Source: DASUPK01 sp963763955 (GTDB lineage: Bacteria > Actinomycetota > Thermoleophilia > Solirubrobacterales > 70-9). From it: a stretch of 64,000 nucleotides of DNA. The position numbers were made by a program, and so were the translations under genes. The notes below the pieces were generated by a model. The model worked only from the letters and a program-made list of their open reading frames with translations, was not told where the DNA came from and ran no database searches. The stretch spans positions 4,167 through 68,166 of the forward strand of contig CAVXQP010000026.1 in NCBI GenBank assembly GCA_963763955.1, in the 5' to 3' direction. Below are positions 1 to 8,515 of the stretch, piece by piece; positions within the stretch are counted from its first letter, which is position 1, and each line of letters begins with the position of its first letter.

Positions 1-1
1 C

Positions 2-148
2 TTCCTCGGACCGAGCATCACCGATCTCTACCGCAGGCTGCCGCTCGACCGCCAGCTGGAGCTCTGGCGGGCGGCGGGCATCGAGGACGTGCAAGCGCGC
101 GTCATGAGCCTCGGCGGCGGCGTGGTGATCTGGGGGACGCGTGGCTGA
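2..148 (+). CDS. SAM-dependent methyltransferase, C-terminal fragment (gene enters from the left)
   Basis: The open frame runs from the window edge to TGA at 146-148, and only the last 48 residues are visible. The text reads LGPSITDLYRRLPL, then LWRAAGIEDVQAR and a final MSLGGGVVIWG, which resembles the last strand and helix of class I methyltransferases of the ubiquinone/menaquinone type. The SAM-binding part lies outside the window, so the substrate cannot be given. The stop overlaps the GTG start of the next gene, which suggests co-transcription. Confidence 0.55.
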   Translation, partial: FLGPSITDLYRRLPLDRQLELWRAAGIEDVQARVMSLGGGVVIWGTRG

Positions 149-893
149 CGCGGAACGCCTCGAGCGGCCCGCCTTCTACGCGCTGCGCCGTGGAGGCTGG
201 CGCGACCTGGTCACGATCCTCCATCCGCCGTACACGGCCTGGAACCTGGCGAACGTCGGCTTCGGCGCCGCCGCCGCCACGCAGATCCACACCGACCGCT
301 TCGTGGCGACGCTGGCGGCCTTCTTCCTGGCCGTCGGGATCAGCGCACATGCCCTCGACGAGCTCAACGGCCGCCCCCTGAAGACCGAGCTCTCGGATCG
401 CGCGCTGATCGGGCTGGCGGTCGTCTCGCTCGCGGGAGCGATCGGGATCGGCATCGCGGGGTGCATCATCGTCTCGGCGACCCTTGCCCCATTCGTGCTG
501 GTGGGCGGCTTCTTCGTGGTCGCCTACAACCTGGAGCTCTTCGGCGGGCGTTTCCACACCGACTTCTGGCTCGCCTTCGCCTGGGCGGCGTTCCCTGCGG
601 TGACCTCGTGGTGGATCAACACGCTCTCGTTCGCCTCGGTGAAGACGGACATCGCCGGCCTGCTGGTGGCGGCGGGATGCTTCGGCCTGGTCAGCGTGCA
701 GCGGCGCCTCTCAACGCCTGTCCGCAGGCTGAGGCGGAAGACCGTCTCGGTCACCGGCGAGCAGCGGCTCGAGGACGGCACGGTGATCCCCCTGACCGTC
801 GCCGAGCTCGCTGGGCCCCTCGATTCGTCGCTGCGCGGGCTCTCCTGGGCCGTCGTGGTGCTGGCGGCCGGGCTGGTCGTGATCCGCTACTGA
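141..893 (+). CDS. multi-pass membrane protein, weakly UbiA-like
   Basis: This is a 250-residue protein starting at GTG 141 inside the end of the methyltransferase gene. Hydrophobic stretches suggest about six or seven membrane segments, at roughly residues 33-48, 53-72, 90-130, 140-160, 170-185 and 230-248. A loop at about residues 70-80 (HALDELNGRPLKT) recalls the aspartate-rich loop of UbiA prenyltransferases but lacks the full NDxxDxxxD motif. Translational coupling to a methyltransferase would fit a lipid or quinone modification pair, which is inference only. I do not recognise a specific family. Confidence 0.55.
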   Translation: MADAERLERPAFYALRRGGWRDLVTILHPPYTAWNLANVGFGAAAATQIHTDRFVATLAAFFLAVGISAHALDELNGRPLKTELSDRALIGLAVVSLAGAIGIGIAGCIIVSATLAPFVLVGGFFVVAYNLELFGGRFHTDFWLAFAWAAFPAVTSWWINTLSFASVKTDIAGLLVAAGCFGLVSVQRRLSTPVRRLRRKTVSVTGEQRLEDGTVIPLTVAELAGPLDSSLRGLSWAVVVLAAGLVVIRY

Positions 894-987
894 GCTCGGC
901 CCGGTCAGGTCCGTCCACGTGGTCCTCGGCGGAGAGGGGAGGGGTGAGCTCGGGCATCAGGCGCAAGCCCGATCGTAGACTCGGCGC

Positions 988-2574
988 GTGAACGACATCG
1001 AGGTCCTGATTGCGCTCGTCGCCGTGGCCATCCTCCTCGTTCGGGTCGCCGATGCGATCTCGGTTCCCTATCCGATCGTGCTGGTGCTCGGCGGCCTGGC
1101 GATCGGCTTCGTCCCGGGTGGTCCGACGCTCGAGCTGCAGCCGGATGTCGTCTTCCTGGTCTTCCTGCCGCCCCTGCTCCAATCCGCCGGCTATTGGGCC
1201 TCCCCCAAGGAGCTGCGGGCCGAGTTGGTTCCGCTCACCTGGCTCGTCTTCGGACTCACGCTGGCGACGATGGTGGCCGTCGCCGCCATCGCCCAGGCGG
1301 TCATCCCCAGCATCAGCTGGGCGGAGGGGCTCGTCCTGGGGGCCATCGTCTCGCCCACCGACCCCGTCGCCGCGATCGCCACCTTCGAGCGCGTCGGCAT
1401 CTCCGATCGGCTCGCGACATTGGTAGAGGGGGAGAGCATGGTCAATGACGCAGTCGCCTTGGTCGCCTACAAGGTCGCGCTCGCCGCCGTCGTGAGCGGC
1501 ATGCTGACCGCCGACGAGGCTGTCGACGACCTGATTCTCGGGGTCGTCGGCGGCATCGCGATCGGCCTCGCCGTCTCCTGGCTGGTGACCGTCGCGCTGC
1601 GCAGGCTAAACGACGCGCCTCTGGCGATCCTGCTCACCGTGTTCAGCGCCTACGCGTCCTTCGCGCTCGCCGACGGCATCGGCGCCTCGGGCGTGCTGGC
1701 CGCCGTCACCAGCGGGATGTACGCGGGTTGGCGGTCGCATCTCGTCATGGATGCCGATCTCCGCCTCAACTCGCAGTCCTTCTGGCGGGTGCTCGTCTTC
1801 GCCCTCAACGCCATCCTCTTCGTGCTGGTCGGCGAGCAGTTCCCGCAGATCCTCCGCAGGGTCGGCGAGACGTTCTCGCCAGGTGAGATCGTCGGCTACG
1901 GCCTGATGGTCTCGGCCGTCGTCGTCGCTGTTCGTCTCATCTGGCAGTTCCTCCCTGGCTCGCTGGGGCGGTTGCTGCCGGCACTGGGGGACACGGGCGG
2001 AGGGGAGAACTGGCGCGAGCGCCTGCTGATCGGGTGGAGCGGGATGCGAGGCGCCGTCTCCCTCGCTGCCGCGCTGGCGCTGCCGTTCTCCCTCGACTCA
2101 GGCGCGCCCTTCGGCTCACGTGACCTGATCGTCTACCTGACGGTGGCGGTGATCTTCGTGACGCTGGTCGGCCAGGGGCTGACGCTGCCATGGCTGGTCA
2201 GGCGCCTTGGCTTGAGCGCCTCGGGGCCCTGGGCTCCGGACGAGGCGGTCGCCCGTCTCGCCGCGGCACAGGCTGCGCTCGACCGGCTCGATCAGCTGGA
2301 GTCAGACGGCACCCCGGTGCCCGAGAACGCCCTTGCACGCCTGCGCGAGCTCTACCAGGCCCGGTTCGCCCGCAGCGTCGCGGCGCTCTCGGGCGAGGCG
2401 CCGGAGGTGCATATCGAGGACCCGCTGTCCGGTTACCGCAGGCTGCGCGAGGACCTGATCGGCACCGAGCGGGACACCCTGCTGGCCATGCGGGACGACG
2501 GCCGGATCAACCTGGAGCTTTTCCGCCGGATCCAGCGCGACCTCGACCTGGACGAGGCGCGGCTCGGGACCTGA
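988..2574 (+). CDS. Na+/H+ antiporter, CPA1 (NhaP/NHE) family
   Basis: This 528-residue integral membrane protein probably exchanges Na+ (or K+) for H+ in pH and salt homeostasis. About twelve hydrophobic segments fill residues 1-400 and a charged cytoplasmic tail follows (about 405-528). The family hallmarks are visible: SPTDPVAAI at about residues 122-130 and GESMVNDAVAL at about 148-158, where the ND pair holds the ion-binding aspartate. GTG 988 is the start, since the first helix begins at once. The TGA stop is part of a palindromic repeat that begins at 2573. The family call is firm; ion preference cannot be read from sequence. Confidence 0.9.
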   Translation: MNDIEVLIALVAVAILLVRVADAISVPYPIVLVLGGLAIGFVPGGPTLELQPDVVFLVFLPPLLQSAGYWASPKELRAELVPLTWLVFGLTLATMVAVAAIAQAVIPSISWAEGLVLGAIVSPTDPVAAIATFERVGISDRLATLVEGESMVNDAVALVAYKVALAAVVSGMLTADEAVDDLILGVVGGIAIGLAVSWLVTVALRRLNDAPLAILLTVFSAYASFALADGIGASGVLAAVTSGMYAGWRSHLVMDADLRLNSQSFWRVLVFALNAILFVLVGEQFPQILRRVGETFSPGEIVGYGLMVSAVVVAVRLIWQFLPGSLGRLLPALGDTGGGENWRERLLIGWSGMRGAVSLAAALALPFSLDSGAPFGSRDLIVYLTVAVIFVTLVGQGLTLPWLVRRLGLSASGPWAPDEAVARLAAAQAALDRLDQLESDGTPVPENALARLRELYQARFARSVAALSGEAPEVHIEDPLSGYRRLREDLIGTERDTLLAMRDDGRINLELFRRIQRDLDLDEARLGT

Positions 2575-2617
2575 TGCGAGGGTGCTCCGCAGGCGGAGCC
2601 GAGGAGCAACCCGATTA
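2573..2617 (+). repeat. palindromic element, long type A, between convergent genes
   Basis: The sequence opens GATGCGAGGGTGCTCC, has the core GCAGGCGGAGCCGAGGA and ends GGAGCAACCCG. The arms GGGTGCTCC and GGAGCAACCC are complementary apart from one position. The TGA stop of the antiporter uses the first bases (2572-2574) and the TAA stop of the PfkB gene lies at 2615-2617, so the element fills the whole gap. It could act as a bidirectional hairpin terminator. Related copies lie at 4527, 5981, 14968, 21693, 36415, 45077 and 47287. Confidence 0.8.
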
Positions 2618-3550
2618 GGACGGGGCCTCCACTTCGAACGTCGTGATCCGGCGGAACTCGCGAAGACGCTCGTCGATCTGCTCGCGGGTCAGAGACTGCA
2701 TCCGGTCGGTGCCGAAGTCCTCGACGTTGAACGAAGCGAGCACCGAGCCATAGGCCATCGCCTGGCGCAGGACCTCGTGGTCGAGGACTGAGTCCCCGGC
2801 GGCGCGGCGGCTGTCGAGGTATCCGAGGAACCCGCCGGCGAAGCAGTCGCCCGCCCCGGTGGGGTCCCTGACGTCCTCCAGGAGGTAGCCCGGGATCGCG
2901 AAGTAGTCGTCGCTCGAGAAGAGCGCCGCGCCGTACTCGCCGCGCTTGGCGACCACCACGTTGGGGCCCATCTCCATCGCCGCCCGTGCGGCCCGGGCCA
3001 GGTTCGGCTCGCCGGTGAGCTCGCGGATCTCCGCGTCGTTCAGCAGCAGGAAGTCGACCGTGCCGATTGCCCGCACCAGCGCCTCCCGCTCGTTGTCGAG
3101 CCAGAAGTTCATCGAATCGAGGGCCGCAAACTCGGCGCCCTCGCAGCGCTCCCTCACGCCTCGCTGGAGGTCCGGCTGGATGTTCCCGAGGAAGAGGATG
3201 TCGGCCTTGCACGAGGCCTGGGAGAGCTTCGGGTTGAAGTCGGCGAACACGTTGAGCTGGGTGTCGTCGGTGTGGGCGACGTTCATGTCGTACTCGTAAT
3301 GGCCCCGCCAGAAGAAGGTCTCGCCGCCCGAGACCCGCTCGATGTCGTCGGTGATGACGCCACGCCCCTCGAGCACGCCGAGCTCCTCGTCGCCGAAGTC
3401 GTCACCGACCGGGCCCACCACGCGCACGTCCGTGAAGAAGCTCGCGGCCAGGGAGAAGTGGACGGCTGAGCCGCCCAACATCCGGTCGCGCTCCCCGAAC
3501 GGAGTGCGGACGGAATCGAAGGCAATCGACCCTACGGCGGTTAGCGACAT
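2615..3550 (-). CDS. PfkB-family carbohydrate/nucleoside kinase
   Basis: This 311-residue ribokinase-fold kinase phosphorylates a sugar or nucleoside with ATP; the substrate is not determined. The N-terminal glycine signature appears as GGSAVHFSLA (about residues 26-35). The C-terminal PfkB signature DPTGAGDCFAGGFLGY starts near residue 229, with the catalytic base Asp in GAGD. The length matches the family. It is divergently arranged with the oxidoreductase at 3562, leaving only 11 bases between the starts, so both promoters must be very short, overlap, or give leaderless mRNAs. Confidence 0.88.
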   Translation of the reverse strand: MSLTAVGSIAFDSVRTPFGERDRMLGGSAVHFSLAASFFTDVRVVGPVGDDFGDEELGVLEGRGVITDDIERVSGGETFFWRGHYEYDMNVAHTDDTQLNVFADFNPKLSQASCKADILFLGNIQPDLQRGVRERCEGAEFAALDSMNFWLDNEREALVRAIGTVDFLLLNDAEIRELTGEPNLARAARAAMEMGPNVVVAKRGEYGAALFSSDDYFAIPGYLLEDVRDPTGAGDCFAGGFLGYLDSRRAAGDSVLDHEVLRQAMAYGSVLASFNVEDFGTDRMQSLTREQIDERLREFRRITTFEVEAPS

Positions 3551-3561
3551 ATCCTTGAACC

Positions 3562-4509
3562 GTGAAGGCTATTCAGATCGAGCAGTTCGGAGGGCCCGAG
3601 AACCTCAAGTACGTCGACGTCCCCGACCCGGAGCCCTCCGACGGCATGGTCGTCGTCGACGTGGCGCGCTCCGGCGTCAACTTCGCGGACACCCACGCGA
3701 TCCGCAACGACTACCTGGCCGAACAGGCCCTGCCTCTGATCCCGGGCGCCGAGGTCAGCGGCATGACGCCGGACGGCCGCCGGGTCGCCGCCCTGATCTC
3801 GAATGGCGGCTACGCCCAGAAGGCAGCCGTCCCCGAAGCCTGGCTGGTGCCGTTGCCCGACGAGGTCAACGACGAGCAGGCGGCGGGCCTGCTGCTGCAG
3901 GGGTTGACCGCTCACGCATTGCTGCACTACTGCGCACGGGTGGAGAAGGGCGAGACCGTCGTGGTTGAGGCGGCCGGCGGCGGCACCGGGAGCCTCGCGG
4001 TCCAGCTCGCCAAGCGCGCCGGCGCCAAGGTGATCGCGCTCGCCTCGAGCGAGGAGAAGCACGCCCTCTGCACGCGGCTCGGGGCGGATGCAACCGCGGA
4101 CTCGCGGGCCGACGACCTGAAGGAGGCGATCCTCGAGGCGAACGGCGGCGAGAAGGTCGACGTCGTGCTCCACATGAGCGGCACTGGCTTCGAGGCCGAG
4201 CTGCACGCACTCGACATGCTCGGCCGCATCGTCGTCTTCGGCAATGCCGCGCGACATCCCAACGAGTTGCAGACCAACTATCTCCTGCAGACCTCGAAGT
4301 CCGTGCTCGGCTTCTGGCTGGTCCCACTGGTCGCCAAGCGCCGCGACCTGATCCAGTCGATGACCGCCGACCTGCTGGGTGCCCTCGCCTCAGGCGACCT
4401 CGAGGTCGTGATCGGGAACACCTACCCGCTGAGCGAAGCCGGGCGGGCACACACCGATATGCAGGAGCGCCGCACCAGCGGCAAGCAGCTCCTCGATCCC
4501 TCGGCCTGA
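3562..4509 (+). CDS. zinc-free MDR-family NADPH:quinone oxidoreductase
   Basis: This 315-residue medium-chain dehydrogenase/reductase probably reduces quinones or enoyl compounds with NADPH. The GroES-like domain covers about residues 1-110, with the typical SGVNFADTHAI. The Rossmann domain begins at about 130 with AAGGGTGSLAVQLAKRAGAK, and the nucleotide-binding glycines sit at about 136-142. No structural or catalytic zinc cysteine set is evident, which separates it from alcohol dehydrogenases. Its stop TGA (4507-4509) overlaps the ATG of the downstream helicase by one base, so the two are likely one transcript. Confidence 0.85.
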   Translation: MKAIQIEQFGGPENLKYVDVPDPEPSDGMVVVDVARSGVNFADTHAIRNDYLAEQALPLIPGAEVSGMTPDGRRVAALISNGGYAQKAAVPEAWLVPLPDEVNDEQAAGLLLQGLTAHALLHYCARVEKGETVVVEAAGGGTGSLAVQLAKRAGAKVIALASSEEKHALCTRLGADATADSRADDLKEAILEANGGEKVDVVLHMSGTGFEAELHALDMLGRIVVFGNAARHPNELQTNYLLQTSKSVLGFWLVPLVAKRRDLIQSMTADLLGALASGDLEVVIGNTYPLSEAGRAHTDMQERRTSGKQLLDPSA

Positions 4510-5981
4510 TGAACGACAAGCCCGATGATGCGAGGGCGCGCGGCAGCGCGACCCGTGATCTGCCGGCCGCGACCACCTTCGCCGAGCTCGGCCTGTCCGA
4601 GGGGCTCCTGCGCACGCTCGACGAGCTCGGCTACGCGGAACCCACGCCGATTCAGGCGCAGGCCATCCCCGAGCTGCTCGACGGCCACGACGTGATCGGG
4701 CAGGCGCAGACCGGCAGTGGCAAGACCGCCGCGTTCGGTCTGCCGATGCTCGAGTACATCGATCCGGAGAACGAGGAGACCCAGGCGATCGTGCTGACGC
4801 CGACGCGGGAGCTCTGCATCCAGGTGACCCAGGCGCTGCGCGCCTACGCCGAGCACCTGGAGGGCGTCAACGTCGTCGCCGTCTTCGGCGGAGCGCCGAT
4901 CCGCGAGCAGCAATCGCGCCTGCGTCACGGCGCCCAGATCGTCGTCGCGACCGTCGGGCGGATGATGGACCTGATCTCACGGAAGTCACTGGTGCTGACC
5001 GCCGCCCGCTACGTCGTCCTCGACGAGGCCGACGAGATGCTCGACCTGGGCTTCATCGAGGACGTCGAGAAGATCCTGCGGATGTGCCCGAGCGGGCGCC
5101 AGACGCTGCTCTTCTCGGCGACCATACCCGAGCCCGTCGCCAGACTCGCCGAGCAGTACATGTACGACCCGGTCACGATCCGGGTGACACCGAGGAAGCT
5201 GACGGTCGACTCGGTCGAGCAGGCCTACGTGATGGTCGAGCCGCGCAAGAAGCTCGAGCGCCTCGCCGAGGTGCTGAAGGCGGAGGAGCCCGAGCAGGCG
5301 ATCATCTTCGTGCGGACGAAGATTGGGGCGGCCCGCCTCGGCAGGGACCTGGCCGACAAGGGCCTGCGGGTGAAGTCACTGCATGGCGACCTCAGCCAGG
5401 GTCAGCGCGACGGCGTGATGATCTCCTTCAAGGAGCACAAGACGCCGCTGCTGGTGGCGACGGACATCGCCGCCCGCGGTCTCGACATCGAGCACGTCAC
5501 CCACGTCATCAACTACGACATGCCGAACAACCCCGAGATCTATGTGCACCGCATCGGGCGGACTGGGCGAGTGGGCCGGACCGGCCGGGCGATCACCTTC
5601 GCCACTGCCAAGCAGGCCGGCGAGCTGAAGGAGATCGAGCGAACGGTGAAGGTACCGATCGGCGAGTGGGAGCCGCCCGAGGAGCGCCTCGAGCACGCGC
5701 CCACGCCCCGCCACCGTGAGGGCCCACCGCCCGTGCCCACGAACGGGATCGTGAAGCTGTTCGTCAACCGCGGCAAGCGGGGCGGGATCAGCGAGGAGGA
5801 CCTGAGCTGGGCACTGAGGGAGGGAGCGGTGCTCCCCGAGGACGCCATCCACTCCATCCGCGTCCTCGACCGCTTCTCGTTCGTCGAGGTGTCCGCCGAT
5901 CAGGCGGAGCGGGCGGTCGAGTACCTGGATGGGACGAAGCTGAAGGGCCGGCAGATCCGGATGGAGATCGCCAAGTCCTAG
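4509..5981 (+). CDS. DEAD-box ATP-dependent RNA helicase with C-terminal DbpA-like RNA-binding domain
   Basis: This 490-residue helicase unwinds RNA and may act in ribosome assembly or cold adaptation. Visible motifs are the Q motif (TPIQAQAIPELL, about 46-57), AQTGSGKT (about 65-72), DEAD (about 171), SAT (about 203) and HRIGRTGR (about 347-354). Residues 410-490 form an RRM-like DbpA domain (VKLFVNRGKRGGISEEDL). It starts at ATG 4509, coupled to the upstream gene. Residues 7-18 (DDARARGSATRD) are encoded by a palindromic element inserted in frame before the Q motif. The stop TAG runs into a second element at 5981. Confidence 0.93.
   Translation: MNDKPDDARARGSATRDLPAATTFAELGLSEGLLRTLDELGYAEPTPIQAQAIPELLDGHDVIGQAQTGSGKTAAFGLPMLEYIDPENEETQAIVLTPTRELCIQVTQALRAYAEHLEGVNVVAVFGGAPIREQQSRLRHGAQIVVATVGRMMDLISRKSLVLTAARYVVLDEADEMLDLGFIEDVEKILRMCPSGRQTLLFSATIPEPVARLAEQYMYDPVTIRVTPRKLTVDSVEQAYVMVEPRKKLERLAEVLKAEEPEQAIIFVRTKIGAARLGRDLADKGLRVKSLHGDLSQGQRDGVMISFKEHKTPLLVATDIAARGLDIEHVTHVINYDMPNNPEIYVHRIGRTGRVGRTGRAITFATAKQAGELKEIERTVKVPIGEWEPPEERLEHAPTPRHREGPPPVPTNGIVKLFVNRGKRGGISEEDLSWALREGAVLPEDAIHSIRVLDRFSFVEVSADQAERAVEYLDGTKLKGRQIRMEIAKS
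4527..4560 (+). repeat. palindromic element, short type A, in frame inside the helicase gene
   Basis: The sequence runs GATGCGAGGGCGCG, then a short loop, then CGCGACCCGTGATC. The inner arms GGGCGCG and CGCGACCC pair with one unpaired base. It encodes DDARARGSATRD near the helicase N-terminus. NuoJ contains the near-identical peptide DDARGRDSATRE from another copy read in the same frame. Confidence 0.8.
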
Positions 5982-6015
5982 ATGCGAGGGGCGCCGCTAG
6001 GCGCCACCCGTTTCA
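5981..6015 (+). repeat. palindromic element, short type A, between convergent genes
   Basis: It reads GATGCGAGGGGCGCC, then GCTA, then GGCGCCACCCGTTTCA; the arms GGGGCGCC and GGCGCCACCC pair. The helicase TAG stop shares its last base with the element. On the opposite strand the element encodes the final residues (ETGGA) and stop of the response regulator, so one element ends two convergent genes. Confidence 0.8.
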
Positions 6016-6383
6016 CCGGGGGCGGTGAGCTCTTCGATCTTCGCGATCAGGTCCTCCCACTCGAACGGCTTCGGGATGCAGTCGGTGGCGCCGAGCGAGC
6101 GCATCCGATCGGGCTCCTGCGCGTCCAGGTGGGCCGAGATCATCACGATCGGCACCTTTGACCCCTTGCCCCGAATCTCCTCGAGTACCTCGGTCCCCGA
6201 CATGTTCGGCATCATTGCGTCGAGCAGGATGATGTCGGGCTCCTTGGGAGCGAGCTCACGCAGGCGCTCCAGGGCCTCGACGCCATCGGTGGCGGTGACG
6301 ACGTCGTAGCCCTCCATCTCCAGACGGCGCTGGAGCATGAGGAGCACGGTCTCGGAGTCATCCGCGACCAGTAGTTGAGTCAC
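5997..6383 (-). CDS. single-domain response regulator (CheY-like receiver)
   Basis: This 128-residue stand-alone receiver domain shows the acidic pair D8/D9, phosphoacceptor D55 in ILLDAMMP, S83 and K105 in PKPF, so it should be phosphorylatable. There is no output domain, so it probably acts by protein-protein contact or passes phosphate on. Its GTG start overlaps the stop of the histidine kinase by four bases (GTGA), marking the kinase as its likely partner. The C-terminal ETGGA and stop come from the palindromic element at 5981-6015, so the native C-terminus may have been slightly different. Confidence 0.9.
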   Translation of the reverse strand: MTQLLVADDSETVLLMLQRRLEMEGYDVVTATDGVEALERLRELAPKEPDIILLDAMMPNMSGTEVLEEIRGKGSKVPIVMISAHLDAQEPDRMRSLGATDCIPKPFEWEDLIAKIEELTAPGETGGA

Positions 6384-7888
6384 CCGGCAGCCCCCGCCTT
6401 TGCCCTGTCTGCGGTTTGCTGCGGTGTCGGTCGGCCGTCCTTGGCGATCGGCAGCACGAAACGAAAGGTAGCGCCCTCGCCCGGGATCGAGGTGGCGGAG
6501 ATCGCGCCGCCGTGCAGTTCCACCAACGACTTGGCGATCGCCAGCCCGAGTCCTGTGCCCCCGGACTGGGTCTCGCCGCTCTCCGCGCGCCAGAAGCGGT
6601 CGAAGACGTGCTCGAGCTGCTCCTCCTGGAGTCCCGGCCCCGTATCCGAGACCGCGAACTCGACCTCGTCCCCGACCCGGGCCGCGGCGAGCGTCACCCG
6701 AGCACCCTCGGGGCAGTACTTGTTCGCGTTCGTCAGGAGATTGGCGAGCACCTGCCCGATCCGGACGGCGTCGGCCTCGACGTCCGGCAGGTCCTGCTCG
6801 ACGCTGACGGTCAGTCGCTGGCCCTTCTCCTCGAAGTGGGGTCGCATCTGCCTGCCGATGCGCTGAGCCAGCGGCCGGACCGCCGTCGGCTCGGGCTCGA
6901 TCCGGAGCTTGCCGGCATCGCTGCGCGCCAGGTCGAGCAGGTCGTTGATCATCTTCTGCAGATGGCCGGCGCTCTCTGAGATCACCTCGGCCGCCTCGAA
7001 CTGACGGGAGTTGAGCGACTTGCGTTGGGCGGTCAGCATCTCAGCGAACCCCTTGACCACGGTCACCGGAGTCCGGAGCTCGTGCGAGACCGTGAGCACG
7101 AAGTCGTCCTTCATCTGCTCGATGCGGTCACGCTCACGCGCGTCGCGCTCGAGCGAGTTGGCCATCTCGTTGAAGGCACGGCCGAGGGTCGCGATCTCGA
7201 CGGGTCCACCGACCTCAACTCGGGTCCTCAGGTCACCGCTCGCGAGCCTGCGGGCCCCCTCGACCAGGCGGCCGAGAGGCGCCCGCATCGAGTTGATCAG
7301 GCCGGAGAACAGGATCAGCGCGGCGAGCAGCGCGCCGGCGAGCCCGGCGGCGACGAGGATCGTGGTATCGCGCGTCTCCGATCGCGCATGGTCGCGCGAG
7401 GAGTCACGGGCCTCTCGGGTCTGGATGGCGAGCGCCTCTCCGCTGTTGGTCACCGCCGAGGTCAACCGCTGCTCGACGCCGTTTGGGGGCACGGTTCCCC
7501 GCACCAGCGGTCCGGCGACCGCCTTGCGCCAGGCCGCCTCGCTGGCAACCACCTTCTGCAACTTCGCCTGCAGGACGGCGTCGCGGTCGGTCAGGTCGGC
7601 GGCGCGATGGGCGGCGTCGGAGAAGCTGGCGGCAGCCTGGTTGAGCTCCACCTGGCTGGGCTTCTGGTGAGGGGTGGCGGGACGGGCGGCCGCCTGCTCG
7701 AGGATGAAGGCCGAGCGCAGGCGCTCGTTCTCAAGCTCCAACTGGAAGTTCCGGGTGATGTCGTTCTCGTAATCCACCCGGATCTGGAACAGCCTGCCCA
7801 CGCCCAGCAGTGAAACGACCAGGAGCAACGCGAACAACACGAGGAAGCCGATTCGCAGGCGCGCGGTCAGTGAAGGGTTGAATCTCAT
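6380..7888 (-). CDS. HAMP-domain sensor histidine kinase
   Basis: This 502-residue membrane kinase autophosphorylates on His and signals to the adjacent receiver. TM1 spans about residues 12-34, an extracytoplasmic helical sensor about 35-178 and TM2 about 180-202. HAMP follows at about 203-255. The H-box SHELRTP lies near residue 270, the N-box is LLTNANKYC, and the G-boxes are DTGPGL and GGTGLGLAI. The sensor resembles a four-helix bundle (MCP-type 4HB) but shows no ligand motif. ATG 7888 is followed by a basic residue and TM1, which supports the start. Signal unknown. Confidence 0.9.
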   Translation of the reverse strand: MRFNPSLTARLRIGFLVLFALLLVVSLLGVGRLFQIRVDYENDITRNFQLELENERLRSAFILEQAAARPATPHQKPSQVELNQAAASFSDAAHRAADLTDRDAVLQAKLQKVVASEAAWRKAVAGPLVRGTVPPNGVEQRLTSAVTNSGEALAIQTREARDSSRDHARSETRDTTILVAAGLAGALLAALILFSGLINSMRAPLGRLVEGARRLASGDLRTRVEVGGPVEIATLGRAFNEMANSLERDARERDRIEQMKDDFVLTVSHELRTPVTVVKGFAEMLTAQRKSLNSRQFEAAEVISESAGHLQKMINDLLDLARSDAGKLRIEPEPTAVRPLAQRIGRQMRPHFEEKGQRLTVSVEQDLPDVEADAVRIGQVLANLLTNANKYCPEGARVTLAAARVGDEVEFAVSDTGPGLQEEQLEHVFDRFWRAESGETQSGGTGLGLAIAKSLVELHGGAISATSIPGEGATFRFVLPIAKDGRPTPQQTADRAKAGAAG

Positions 7889-7893
7889 CTTTT

Positions 7894-7921
7894 TTGAGGG
7901 TCCCGGATCTTTGCGTACACT
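7894..7921 (+). promoter_or_regulatory. putative sigma70-type promoter of the Gly/Ser-rich protein
   Basis: A -35-like TTGAGG (7894-7899) and a -10-like TACACT (7916-7921) are separated by 16 bases. They lie 20 bases upstream of the ATG at 7942 in the 53-base divergent gap. Assigned by eye only. Confidence 0.4.
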
Positions 7922-7941
7922 ACGCCGCGGGGGAACTGGTC

Positions 7942-8494
7942 ATGGGTAAAGGATTGCTTCCTTGGTGGCGCCGCCTGATCGCGGCGCGTGGGCTGGCCGG
8001 AGCGGCATTGTTTGCCGTGCCGGTAGCCGTGGCCGCCGCCATCGGGTTCGGGACGAGCATTTCCGGCGTCGCCGGCGGGCTCGCCGCCGTGACCAGCGGC
8101 CCCGAGGCGGTGCCGGCCTCGGCTCAGACCTCGGCTCAGACCTCGCCCAGCAAGCTGAATCTCGCGCTTGTGGCCCAGGCGAACCGGCAGATCGGTTCGA
8201 ACGGCTCCGCGTCCATTCGCCGCGTTCGTGGGGTTGGCGGCGGAGGAGGAGGTTCCACCGGCACCACGGGCACGGGCGCGGCCGGCGGCACCGGCGGCGG
8301 CTCCGCGGGCTCCGGTAGCGGCTCGGGCAGCGGCTCCAGGCCGGTGGTCGATACAAGCACCAGCCCGCCGCAGATCAACCTGCCGCGCACCGGTGGCGCC
8401 ACCGACGGAGTGACGAACGGCGTGAACAACACCGTCAATGATCTGCTCGGCGGGGTCAACAACACCGTCAACGGGCCTGCTCGGCGGCAAGTAG
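7942..8494 (+). CDS. exported/membrane Gly-Ser-rich low-complexity protein, probable one-base frameshift near its end
   Basis: ATG 7942 follows a GGGGGAA ribosome-binding site. Residues about 12-50 form an N-terminal hydrophobic region, suggesting a signal peptide or anchor. A Gly/Ser/Thr-rich linker follows (about 90-135), then a repetitive tail with GVNNTVNDLLGG and again GVNNTVNG. As printed, the frame leaves this repeat and runs on to 8568. Removing one G near 8474 restores a second LLGGK and a TAG at 8492-8494, so the printed extension is probably spurious. The repeated NNTVN(D/G)LLGG unit suggests a surface or self-assembling role, which is speculation. Confidence 0.5.
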
Positions 8495-8515
8495 TTCCAG
8501 GCAGAATCCCGCGGG

